A DNA stretch of 24,433 nt from a bacterium (GTDB taxonomy: Bacteria; Patescibacteriota; Patescibacteriia; Buchananbacterales; UBA6539): NCBI GenBank assembly GCA_023246815.1, contig JAHFHR010000001.1:1-24433 (forward strand), written 5' to 3'. Shown here one piece after another: positions 17,868 through 24,419 of this stretch. The translations under genes and the position numbers were made by a program. Position 1 is the stretch's first letter; the number at the start of each line of letters is the position of its first letter. The notes beneath the pieces were generated by a model. The model saw only the letters and a list, made by a program, of their open reading frames with translations, had not been told where the DNA came from and did not search any database.

Positions 17868-17903
17868 CAAACAAAAAGACGTTTGCACAAAAAGCAAAAC
17901 GTC
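17868..17903 (-). terminator. Rho-independent terminator/attenuator before the MerR-like gene
   Basis: Read on the - strand, GACGTTTTGC pairs with GCAAACGTC (one bulge, 17878-17903) and is followed by TTTTTGTTTG. It sits about 60 nt upstream of the MerR-like SD, so it either ends the candidate RNA or attenuates the gene. Confidence 0.65.
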
Positions 17904-18105
17904 GCAAAGGTTCCCCAAGGGGAAGTACCGTTATATAATTGCGCAGCTTTGGTAGCGTAGATACTACTACCTCCAGACGTCATTTGACGACCGGCACGAA
18001 GCTGAGTTTGGCCACTTCTACTGATTTTGGCAGAAGTAGTACGTTTTTGCTTTTTGTTTTGCTGGGCCTCTTTCCCCCAAGGGGTATAAGATTTCTGTCC
18101 AGCAA

Positions 18106-18129
18106 AGTATACCGCTATACCAGTATACT
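18106..18129 (-). promoter_or_regulatory. Three tandem 8-bp iterons at the transcription start
   Basis: AGTATACC, GCTATACC and AGTATACT (written on the + strand) follow each other without gaps. Copies one and three contain the palindrome GTATAC, 16 bp apart. They lie immediately downstream of the predicted start near 18131, an ideal position for a repressor to block the promoter at 18138-18166. A small HTH protein from this locus is the obvious candidate binder. Confidence 0.5.
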
Positions 18130-18137
18130 CTGATATA

Positions 18138-18166
18138 AGTGTAGCACAACTAAGCCAAAAAGTCAA
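18138..18166 (-). promoter_or_regulatory. Strong sigma70-type promoter of the structured RNA/MerR unit
   Basis: On the - strand TTGACT (18161-18166) and TACACT (18138-18143) are exactly 17 bp apart. Start expected near 18131. It lies downstream of the excisionase-type HTH gene and before the structured leader. Confidence 0.65.
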
Positions 18167-18251
18167 TAGTTTTAGCCAAAATTTGCCTAATTTTACTTTT
18201 ATTTTCATTTTTTTGATCTTTTCCTCCATAAGTTTATTTTTAGCCCTACTT

Positions 18252-18446
18252 TTACGTCTTTGGTTTTTTCTTTATTTTGCGGCCATATACAAAAGCAATC
18301 AGATCCCGTTCGAAAATCCGATAGGTTCTTTCTCCAAGTTGGCTTACGGGCAGTTCGCCTGATTCAATCCAGCGATAGACAGTCTTAAGGCTTACACCAA
18401 GCCTTTGGGCGACTTGCTCCATTGTCAGCAGATCAAAATCTGCCAT
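18252..18446 (-). CDS. Excisionase/AlpA-type helix-turn-helix protein
   Basis: A 64-residue DNA-binding protein. LLTMEQVAQRLGVSLKTVYRWIESGELPVSQLG (6-38) is the classic HTH_17 (excisionase family, BldC-like) fold, followed by a YRIFERDLIAFV wing and a Lys-rich tail (KIKKKPKT). Such proteins act as small transcription factors or recombination directionality factors; no integrase or att site is seen here, so a regulatory role is favoured. A promoter lies upstream at 18503-18532, but no clear SD is seen. Likely targets are nearby: the iterons at 18106-18129 or the AT-rich repeats at 18554-18624. Confidence 0.85.
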   Translation of the reverse strand: MADFDLLTMEQVAQRLGVSLKTVYRWIESGELPVSQLGERTYRIFERDLIAFVYGRKIKKKPKT

Positions 18447-18502
18447 GTTGAGTCATTTTTTTAGAAAATTCCACGCGGAACATTAAGCGCTATTTTCGCT
18501 AT

Positions 18503-18532
18503 ATTATACTGAAATTATAGCCAAAATGTCTA
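18503..18532 (-). promoter_or_regulatory. Promoter of the excisionase-type HTH gene
   Basis: On the - strand TAGACA (18527-18532) and TATAAT (18503-18508) are 18 bp apart. Start near 18496, giving a leader of about 50 nt. Confidence 0.6.
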
Positions 18533-18553
18533 CTTAAGTAAAGTGGATATCTT

Positions 18554-18627
18554 AAAAGACATTTAAAATAGATAAAAATAGCTATAAATACTCTCAAGTT
18601 TATTTAAGTCTTTTAATGTCTTTTTAA
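18554..18627. repeat. AT-rich inverted and direct repeats in the divergent intergenic region
   Basis: AAAAGACATT (18554-18563) and AATGTCTTTT (18615-18624) form a perfect 10-bp inverted repeat about 50 bp apart. A shorter direct copy (AAGTCTTTTAA, from 18606) overlaps the second arm. The region between the divergent promoters (18447-18703) holds no gene and is very A+T rich. It may be a binding site for one of the small HTH proteins. Confidence 0.4.
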
Positions 18628-18666
18628 ATTAGAATAAAATAGCTTAGAAATTAAATATTTGTTATA

Positions 18667-18695
18667 TTGGTCACTCCCTGATGGTGTGTTATACT
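18667..18695 (+). promoter_or_regulatory. Extended -10 promoter of the carbamoyltransferase operon
   Basis: TATACT (18690-18695) is preceded by TG at the extended -10 position, with a weak TTGGTC -35 box 17 bp upstream. Start near 18702, only about 2 nt before the ATG at 18704, so the first mRNA may be leaderless. Confidence 0.5.
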
Positions 18696-18703
18696 GCAAC
18701 CAC

Positions 18704-18967
18704 ATGAACAGCAAAAAACAACAAAGCATGTCTTCTCTCGGGTATATTCGCGAGGCCGGTCAGGAGTATGTTCGGCTGGTCAATACAATCATCAATGGTA
18801 TGTTGTTAACCGTCGTGTATGTGGTGGGTATTGGGTTGACAGCAGTAGTGGCAAAGCTTTTTGGTAAGCATTTTTTAGAGACAAAGATTGATGACGTGAC
18901 CGTAACGTACTGGAATGATTTTGAATCCGCGGTGTCGATTAAAAAGAGCATTTATCGCCAGTTTTAA
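18704..18967 (+). CDS. Small single-helix membrane protein linked to carbamoyltransferase
   Basis: An 87-residue protein with one membrane helix (about 30-54) carrying VVYVVGIGLTAVVAKLFGKHFL, then a short charged tail (DDVTVTYWNDFESAV). Small one-helix proteins of the SxtJ/DUF5989 type often precede NodU-like carbamoyltransferases; this assignment is by context and topology, not by a firm motif. An upstream TTG at 18659 would overlap the promoter, so the ATG at 18704 is used; the ATG at 18728 is also possible. No SD is visible. It likely helps to anchor or organise the surface modification enzymes encoded downstream. Confidence 0.65.
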   Translation: MNSKKQQSMSSLGYIREAGQEYVRLVNTIINGMLLTVVYVVGIGLTAVVAKLFGKHFLETKIDDVTVTYWNDFESAVSIKKSIYRQF

Positions 18968-19031
18968 CCTTCATCCCTAACCCCTGCCTATCGGCCCGCT
19001 ACACCGGAGCGTTAGTGAGGCGAGCACTTGT

Positions 19032-20762
19032 ATGTATATTTTAGGAATTTCTTGCTATTACCACGACGCAGCGGCAACGTTACTGAAAGATGGCGTGGTG
19101 ATAGCGGCTGCCGAAGAAGAGCGCTTCACGCGCAAAAAGCACGATAACGCTTTCCCGCTCAATGCCATTCGGTTTTGTTTAGCGCGTGAGGGCATTACTG
19201 CAAAAGATCTAGCGTTTATTGGATTTTACGAAAAACCGTTAGTAAAATTTGAGCGCCTGTTGTTCTCCTGTCTAGAAACTTTCCCTCAAAGTTTTATAGC
19301 ATTTATTTCGGCTTTGCCATCGTGGCTCACTGAAAAATTGCGGATTCAAAAAACGATTCGCAAAAAATTAAAATATAAAGGCGATATTATTTTTATTCCG
19401 CACCATCTGGCGCACGCCGCTCAGTTTTTGGTCAGTCCATTTGAACGCGCTGCGGTGGTGACTGTTGATGGCGTAGGGGAGTGGACCACGACTGCCTGGG
19501 GCATTGGTGTTGGAACAAACATCAGCTTGAAAAAAGAAATTCGTTTTCCGCATTCGCTTGGGTTATTGTATTCAACCATCACTGCCTATCTTGGTTTTTC
19601 AGTAAATGACGCGGAGTATAAAGTAATGGGCCTGTCAGCCTATGGTAACACTGATCCCGCCACTAATGAGTATTACCAAAAATTGCGACGGCTGATTGAC
19701 GTGAAGTCAGATGGCAGTTTTCGGTTAGATATGAGCTACTTTAGCTATCATTATACTGATCGAATGCCATCAAAAAAATTGCAGCAACTGTTGGGTGGTT
19801 CGACGCGCTTGCAGGATACAGAGATTACCAAGCGCCATCAAGATATTGCTGCTGCAGTCCAACTACTCTATGAAGATATATTTTTTAAAATATTGCAACA
19901 CGTTCAAAAAAGCACTGGTGAAGAAAATCTGGTGTTGTCGGGTGGCACCATTCAGAACAGTGTTGCTAATGGTAAAGTGTTTCAGCAGACTCAATTTAAA
20001 AATGTTTGGGTCTCTTCCAATGTGACCGATGGTGGCACCAGTTTGGGTGTTGCCAGTTATATTTATCATTCAGTATTAAACAACCCACGTCAGCAGGCAC
20101 TTGCTACAGCGTTCCTTGGTCCTGCTTTTTCATCTGACGCGGTCCAGCTATTTTTAGACAACCATCATATTAGCTACACTACATTCCAAGATCGTCAACA
20201 GCTGATTGACGCTGCCGTTACGTTACTACTTGATAATCAGGTCGTTGGCTGGTTTCAGGGTGCGATGGAGTTTGGTCCGCGGGCGCTGGGGGCACGTAGT
20301 ATTTTAGCTAATCCTACTAACCCTGCGATGCAAGAAGTTTTAAATAAAAAAGTAAAGCACCGAGAAGCATTTCGTCCGTTTGCGCCGGTGGTATGTACCG
20401 AAGACGCCGCGACCTATTTTGATGTTCCAATGCCGTTACCCGCGGCCGCAGATTTTATGACGATGGTGTTTCCGGTGCGTTCAGAGTGGCGCCAGCGGTT
20501 ACCCGCGATTACCCATGTTGACGGTAGTGCGCGCGTCCAAACATTGCAGCGTCAGCACCAGCCGCTGCTGTATGACGTGATCAAGGCATTTGGCGTGGCG
20601 TCTGGGGTACCAGTACTGATCAACACTTCCTTTAACGTGCGCGGTGAGCCGATTGTCTGTACTCCGGAGGATGCATATCGCTGTCTGATGGGAACCGAGA
20701 TTGATTTTTTGGTGATGGAAAATTTTTTAATAAAACGAAGTGATAACCTCCTTCATAGCTAA
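19032..20762 (+). CDS. NodU/CmcH-family carbamoyltransferase
   Basis: A 576-residue O-carbamoyltransferase. The N-terminal Kae1-like domain shows GISCYYHDAAATL (5-17), EEERFTRKKHD (28-38), the metal-binding HHLAHA (124-129) and VDGVGEW (145-151). The C-terminal domain shows MEFGPRALGARSIL followed by FRPFAPVV. Family members make carbamoyl adenylate from carbamoyl phosphate and ATP and transfer the carbamoyl group to a hydroxyl, often on a sugar (nodulation factor, antibiotics). A GAGG lies 11 nt before the ATG. It is followed after 3 nt by an SGNH gene, so decoration of a surface glycan is the likely role. Confidence 0.92.
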   Translation: MYILGISCYYHDAAATLLKDGVVIAAAEEERFTRKKHDNAFPLNAIRFCLAREGITAKDLAFIGFYEKPLVKFERLLFSCLETFPQSFIAFISALPSWLTEKLRIQKTIRKKLKYKGDIIFIPHHLAHAAQFLVSPFERAAVVTVDGVGEWTTTAWGIGVGTNISLKKEIRFPHSLGLLYSTITAYLGFSVNDAEYKVMGLSAYGNTDPATNEYYQKLRRLIDVKSDGSFRLDMSYFSYHYTDRMPSKKLQQLLGGSTRLQDTEITKRHQDIAAAVQLLYEDIFFKILQHVQKSTGEENLVLSGGTIQNSVANGKVFQQTQFKNVWVSSNVTDGGTSLGVASYIYHSVLNNPRQQALATAFLGPAFSSDAVQLFLDNHHISYTTFQDRQQLIDAAVTLLLDNQVVGWFQGAMEFGPRALGARSILANPTNPAMQEVLNKKVKHREAFRPFAPVVCTEDAATYFDVPMPLPAAADFMTMVFPVRSEWRQRLPAITHVDGSARVQTLQRQHQPLLYDVIKAFGVASGVPVLINTSFNVRGEPIVCTPEDAYRCLMGTEIDFLVMENFLIKRSDNLLHS

Positions 20763-20765
20763 GAT

Positions 20766-21980
20766 ATGCGGCTACGGAACGATCTTATTTTTGTAATAAT
20801 AGGCGTTGGATTAATGCTTGCGGCATTTACTTTAAATCCGTGGATACTAGAGTATTTTTTTTCTCCTGATCGGCACCTTGATTTTATCTGGAAATACGTA
20901 TTGATCCTTTGTCTAGACAGCCTTTTGTTTATTTTTGGTTGCCTCGTGGTCTTGCCAAGACCACGGCTTTTCTTAAGCTCCTATCGGTATAAATTTTTGA
21001 CATTATGTGTTGCTCTCTTATGTGCTTTTTTAATTGCCGAGGTACTAGTAAGGATCTTGGATACACAGACTGATCTCACTATTTCTGACAACACACTTGG
21101 CACTATTCCAAACCCTGGGCTACGTCCGGAGTCGCTTGGTTTTCAAGAAACCGAACTTAACTTTGCCAATCTTGCGCAGGACAATCTTGTGTACGCTATT
21201 GGTGATTCATTTGCTTATGGATACGTAGATTACGATGACAATTATCTTACCATTGTTGATGAAAATTTTCCCGAGTATAATGTTGTTAATCTAGGAGTTT
21301 GGGGGCATCAACCTTGGCAGTATTTTGAGATGATTAAACGTTATTCAGAAATTAGAAAACCAAAGTACATCTTACTCAATTTTTTTGTTGGTAACGATTT
21401 TTATGACGTAGAGAATGTTGATTTTTATCTTCGGCAACGCCCTTATTTGTCACCACTCTTTACACTGAGTGAATTTTCGAAACTTATATCCGAGGCTAAT
21501 CAGTTTTTAGTCGCCACTATTTTGAACGAAGATTTTTTTCTACATGTTAACAGGTTGTACTTTGAAGTGAGTCGCAAGCAGTCGCTGTCACCATGGCAAC
21601 AATCTACTGACGCTTCTTTACAATCAATTGATGATATCATTACGTACACTAGTACTCGCGATATTAAATTGGTAGTTTTAATTTTGCCTTCAGAGCCACA
21701 GGTTGACATAACGTTGCGCGAAACTATGCTTAAGCGATTTTCTCTAGAGTCTCAGGATTTTGATATTGCACGACCTCAACGTATCTTAACGGAGCATCTT
21801 GCTTCTGAGGGCATTCCTTTTATTGACTTATTGCCATCATTTCAAGAGGCTGGTAAAACCGAGAGGCTCTACTTACCTAGAAATACCCACTGGAATCCGG
21901 CGGGTAATGCGTTGGCCGCTGACGTAATTACTCAACAGCTTAGGGATACTAATTTTTTCACCAATAATGTTTCGGAATAA
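20766..21980 (+). CDS. Membrane-anchored SGNH/GDSL-like protein (possible O-acyltransferase or esterase)
   Basis: A 404-residue protein with three N-terminal membrane helices (about 7-31, 43-63, 75-98) and an SGNH domain presumably outside the membrane. Block I is VYAIGDSFAYG, with the nucleophile Ser148 in GDS. The C-terminal block is LPRNTHWNPAGN with His375. In AlgX/AlgJ-type SGNH enzymes an Asp sits two residues before this His; here it is Asn373, so the triad is altered and activity is uncertain. It begins 3 nt after the carbamoyltransferase and overlaps the next gene by 14 nt. Acetyl or other acyl transfer to, or removal from, a glycan is plausible. Confidence 0.78.
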   Translation: MRLRNDLIFVIIGVGLMLAAFTLNPWILEYFFSPDRHLDFIWKYVLILCLDSLLFIFGCLVVLPRPRLFLSSYRYKFLTLCVALLCAFLIAEVLVRILDTQTDLTISDNTLGTIPNPGLRPESLGFQETELNFANLAQDNLVYAIGDSFAYGYVDYDDNYLTIVDENFPEYNVVNLGVWGHQPWQYFEMIKRYSEIRKPKYILLNFFVGNDFYDVENVDFYLRQRPYLSPLFTLSEFSKLISEANQFLVATILNEDFFLHVNRLYFEVSRKQSLSPWQQSTDASLQSIDDIITYTSTRDIKLVVLILPSEPQVDITLRETMLKRFSLESQDFDIARPQRILTEHLASEGIPFIDLLPSFQEAGKTERLYLPRNTHWNPAGNALAADVITQQLRDTNFFTNNVSE

Positions 21981-23034
21981 AAAAGTTTATATTTTTATCG
22001 GCGTATTGATTAGTTTTTTGGTATTTTTTTTCTGTTTAGTTGGGCTTGAAATACTATTACGGACTTGGCCGACGATGCTGCTGGGAAATAATTTTACAAA
22101 TGAAATACGATCAAAGTATCATGGGGGCGATGACGGTATCTATTGGTATGATTCAGCGTTGCGGATTAAAAGAATGAAACCTCACTATGAAACAACTATG
22201 TATTTTAATGAGTATGAATGGCATCACACAACTAATGCGGATGGTTTTAGAATCGCTGATGATCGTACTGATGCCGATATTGTGCTACTTGGTGATTCAC
22301 TTATTTATGGTCATGGACTCGATGACGATGAGTCCATCGGCTATCTTCTTGATGCGCAGTCACAATTAACTTCTGCGAATTTGGCACTTCAAGGTAATGG
22401 TTCGTTTGACAATTTTGTTATTTTTAATGCTTTTACCTTTAATTATCACCCGAAGTATATTTTTTATTTCTTTTTTGGTAATGATCTGACGGATTTTAGG
22501 GGACACCAAGATGTTGATGTTACCCTTAGAGAGTTAAACGATTTCGTTGCTACTCCTTTGGATGAATTTGATTTTTCGAATCTTCAGCCAAGTCCATATG
22601 TTGAACACACTGACGAATCTCGGCCACTGGCGATTGAAGTCGCAGTTAGATTTTTTGTTCACCGCGCCCTTGAGTTTTTAGGTGTGGAAGCGCCACTTGA
22701 TGGATATACTGATTTCGAGGACGAATTACTATGGGAGTATACGGAGAAAGTATTGCAGTACATGAAGTACAAAGCTGATGCCATTGATGCGGAGTTTGTA
22801 CTAGTGCCAGCGACCACATTTTATCAGTACACCAATGTTAATGATGAACAATATGAAAGACTTCATACCATTGCCGATGATTATGACATTTCTTTTATTG
22901 ATTCTCGGTCAATTGGTCGTGATTCAAAAAATTTTCTCCATCAACACTATGATGGACACTACAGTGAAGACGGTGCTCAAGTAATAGTGGATCTACTCTT
23001 GCAATTTATCGCAGATCACCCCGATGGTGTATAA
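21967..23034 (+). CDS. Membrane-anchored SGNH/GDSL hydrolase-like protein
   Basis: A 355-residue protein with one N-terminal membrane helix (about 7-31) and an SGNH domain: IVLLGDSLIYGHGLDDDES, nucleophile Ser111, an Asn-Gly segment (QGNGS) and GND (FFFGNDLTDF) as blocks II/III, and DGHYSEDG with Asp329 and His331. All catalytic residues appear present, unlike in the paralogue just upstream, with which it shares layout and a 14-nt overlap. The pair probably arose by old duplication or recruitment. It likely esterifies or de-esterifies the same surface polymer that is carbamoylated. Confidence 0.8.
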   Translation: MFRNKKVYIFIGVLISFLVFFFCLVGLEILLRTWPTMLLGNNFTNEIRSKYHGGDDGIYWYDSALRIKRMKPHYETTMYFNEYEWHHTTNADGFRIADDRTDADIVLLGDSLIYGHGLDDDESIGYLLDAQSQLTSANLALQGNGSFDNFVIFNAFTFNYHPKYIFYFFFGNDLTDFRGHQDVDVTLRELNDFVATPLDEFDFSNLQPSPYVEHTDESRPLAIEVAVRFFVHRALEFLGVEAPLDGYTDFEDELLWEYTEKVLQYMKYKADAIDAEFVLVPATTFYQYTNVNDEQYERLHTIADDYDISFIDSRSIGRDSKNFLHQHYDGHYSEDGAQVIVDLLLQFIADHPDGV

Positions 23035-23043
23035 TATAGCTAT

Positions 23044-23712
23044 ATGCAATTCGATATCATCACTATTTTCCCCGACATTTTTGACTCTTATATTAATGAG
23101 TCAATTCTTAAGCGTGCGCTACAAAAAAAATTGATCAAAATCACCAGTCATGACTTGCGAAAATTTTCTACGGCTAAAGGTATTCATAAAAGCGTTGACG
23201 ACAAACCCTACGGCGGCGGCCCGGGTATGATTTTGATGGTTGAGCCAATTGATAAAGCATTACGTGCCTTGAAGTTAAAAACAAAAAGTAAAAAATCAAA
23301 GACCCGAGTAATTATGTTAACGCCAGCTGGCCAACGCTTTACCCAACGAGAGGCTGAGCGTTTGGCAAAGTATGACAGATTGGTATTACTCTGCGGTCGC
23401 TATGAAGGATTTGATGCCCGAGTTGACGAGCTTGTTGATGAAAAAATTTCCATTGGTGATTATGTCTTGGCCGGTGGGGAACTACCAGCATTGGTGGTAG
23501 CGGAGGCAGTGGCACGCAACATTCCCGGAGTAGTGGGGCACGAGCACGCACTTGATGACGAAACATTCTCTCATGATTTAGAGTATATTGAATACCCGCA
23601 GTACTCTCGACCAGAAAATTTTAAGGGCATGACAGTGCCAGAAGTGCTTTTGTCTGGGGATCATAAAAAAATTAGTGAGTGGCGGAAAACTCAAAGTAAA
23701 AGAATAAAATAA
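23044..23712 (+). CDS. trmD: tRNA (guanine-N1-)-methyltransferase TrmD
   Basis: A 222-residue SPOUT methyltransferase making m1G37 in tRNAs from S-adenosylmethionine, preventing +1 frameshifts. Family motifs are clear: FDIITIFPDIF at the start, PYGGGPGM (55-62), the knot region CGRYEGFDARVDE (117-129) and ISIGDYVLAGGELPA (135-149), then YSRPENFKG. It is slightly short because the C-terminal helices are trimmed. It begins 9 nt after the SGNH gene; a TATAAT at 23030-23035 overlapping the previous stop could give it its own nearly leaderless transcript, but no -35 box fits. A terminator follows. It is a housekeeping gene unrelated to the neighbouring glycan genes. Confidence 0.97.
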   Translation: MQFDIITIFPDIFDSYINESILKRALQKKLIKITSHDLRKFSTAKGIHKSVDDKPYGGGPGMILMVEPIDKALRALKLKTKSKKSKTRVIMLTPAGQRFTQREAERLAKYDRLVLLCGRYEGFDARVDELVDEKISIGDYVLAGGELPALVVAEAVARNIPGVVGHEHALDDETFSHDLEYIEYPQYSRPENFKGMTVPEVLLSGDHKKISEWRKTQSKRIK

Positions 23713-23721
23713 TAACAAATT

Positions 23722-23753
23722 AAAAAACACCACCATCATTGGCGGTGTTTTTT
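23722..23753. terminator. Bidirectional terminator after trmD
   Basis: AAAAAACACCACC and GGCGGTGTTTTTT pair with one mismatch around a 6-nt loop, with a T6 run on either strand. It serves trmD on the + strand and the 53-residue gene on the - strand. Confidence 0.85.
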
Positions 23754-23756
23754 AAC

Positions 23757-23795
23757 TCACCTGAAACACCAAACAAAGTTTACTGTTTCAGGTGA
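23757..23795. repeat. Twelve-bp inverted repeat between trmD and the small - strand gene
   Basis: TCACCTGAAACA (23757-23768) and TGTTTCAGGTGA (23784-23795) pair perfectly around a 15-nt loop. There is no T-run directly after either end. It lies just beside a second palindrome at 23798-23822. Confidence 0.7.
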
Positions 23796-23797
23796 AT

Positions 23798-23822
23798 GGC
23801 GGAAAGTATAATACTTTCCGCC
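23798..23822. repeat. Near-perfect 25-bp palindrome
   Basis: GGCGGAAAGTAT and ATACTTTCCGCC face each other around a single central A. As RNA it would be a tight hairpin downstream of the 53-residue gene on the - strand; as DNA it could be a protein site or part of a small repetitive element. Confidence 0.7.
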
Positions 23823-23841
23823 GGTTGTGTTGCGTAGATAC

Positions 23842-24003
23842 CTAGCGAGCGTTGATGGCCTGAGCCAACAACCTGCCGGCATCTCCGGCGTCGGTGCAGA
23901 CGAAGGTCTGCTGACCGATGTGAATTGAGCACACTGGTTTGGTGACAGGTGCTGTCACCAGTTTTTTACCGGACTCGGTGAAAAAGTACGCTTGCGTTTT
24001 CAT
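23842..24003 (-). CDS. Small orphan protein of unknown function (53 residues)
   Basis: No family is recognised. The protein begins MKTQAYFFTESGKKLV, is soluble, has two cysteines (in PVCSIHIGQQTFVC, 38 bp-coded spacing of nine residues between them) and ends in an Ala-rich helix-like stretch (DAGRLLAQAINAR). The start at 24003 is supported by a strong SD (AAGGAG, 7 nt spacing); a longer frame starting at 24048 would run through the leader hairpin and is rejected. A good promoter lies about 120 nt upstream. Good expression signals despite small size argue that it is real. Confidence 0.7.
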   Translation of the reverse strand: MKTQAYFFTESGKKLVTAPVTKPVCSIHIGQQTFVCTDAGDAGRLLAQAINAR

Positions 24004-24023
24004 GCTGCTTCTCCTTAGTTGAT

Positions 24024-24086
24024 TTTTGTCTAGCTGGATGCAACTCATGCTTTTATTTACATAAGCCGCTTCTTAGCTAGACAAAA
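24024..24086 (-). promoter_or_regulatory. Long stem-loop in the 5' leader of the 53-residue gene
   Basis: TTTTGTCTAGCT and AGCTAGACAAAA (24024-24035 and 24075-24086) form a perfect 12-bp stem around a 39-nt loop. In the - strand mRNA it ends about 8 nt before the SD, a position suited to translational control or mRNA protection. Confidence 0.55.
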
Positions 24087-24127
24087 TACTTGGATAGAAG
24101 CAAATTGACTTTAAAGATCAATATATA

Positions 24128-24156
24128 ATGATAACATGCTTCATTATATTTGTCAA
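24128..24156 (-). promoter_or_regulatory. Sigma70-type promoter of the 53-residue gene
   Basis: On the - strand a perfect TTGACA (24151-24156) and TATCAT (24128-24133) are 17 bp apart. Start near 24121, giving a leader of about 118 nt. Confidence 0.75.
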
Positions 24157-24301
24157 GTATTTAGTCCTTATTTTACTATTTTTTAGCTAAAATAAGATAA
24201 TTTTATCCAGTAGAGCTAATAAGCTGGTAAGCGGTATAGTACCTGATTTTGGTTGCTTTACCTGCTTACTTTGCTCCATGAGCTTACTAGTTGTCACGAA
24301 C

Positions 24302-24330
24302 TTGACAATGACTTTGAAAGGGTGTAGACT
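24302..24330 (+). promoter_or_regulatory. Promoter of a gene running off the window
   Basis: A perfect TTGACA (24302-24307) and TAGACT (24325-24330) are 17 bp apart. Start near 24337, followed by a leader of about 80 nt. The stretch 24157-24301 before it is A+T rich and shows no gene. Confidence 0.6.
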
Positions 24331-24419
24331 AGGAGGAGTTAAAAATTAACTTTTACAAACAGCAATTTACACTGACATTAAACTTGTTTTTTGATCCCGT
24401 GTAGGGATAAGGAAAAACA

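Larger units (their letters stand above)
17868..18131 (-). ncRNA. Candidate structured RNA or attenuator leader upstream of the MerR-like gene
   Basis: A predicted transcript of about 260 nt runs from the promoter at 18138-18166 to the terminator at 17873-17903. Helices visible: TTTGCTGG/CCAGCAAA (18058-18065 with 18099-18106) enclosing CCCC/GGGG; ACTTCT/AGAAGT (18014-18019 with 18032-18037); CAGCTT/AAGCTG (17944-17949 with 17999-18004) enclosing two hairpins (17951-17971 and 17973-17994); and TTCCCC/GGGGAA (17911-17924). I see no tmRNA, SRP or riboswitch signature. An overlapping 265-codon reading frame exists, but its start lies upstream of the promoter and its composition is not protein-like. 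It could be an independent small RNA or a leader regulating the downstream gene. Confidence 0.45.

Noticed and set aside
17868..18131. Identification of the structured RNA as tmRNA, RNase P RNA, SRP RNA or 6S RNA
   Set aside because: No tRNA-like ends or tag frame, no SRP tetraloop domain, and no long rod with a central bubble. Short words resembling RNase P conserved regions occur in the wrong order.
17432..18229. A 265-codon open frame on the - strand over the structured leader and the MerR-like gene
   Set aside because: It overlaps the MerR-like gene in another frame, has no SD, begins upstream of the strong promoter at 18138-18166, and its translation is rich in Arg, Gln and Ser without domain-like character.
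18252..18446. A mobile element or prophage edge, suggested by the excisionase-type protein
   Set aside because: No integrase, att repeats, tRNA gene or transposase is present; such small HTH proteins are also common plain regulators.
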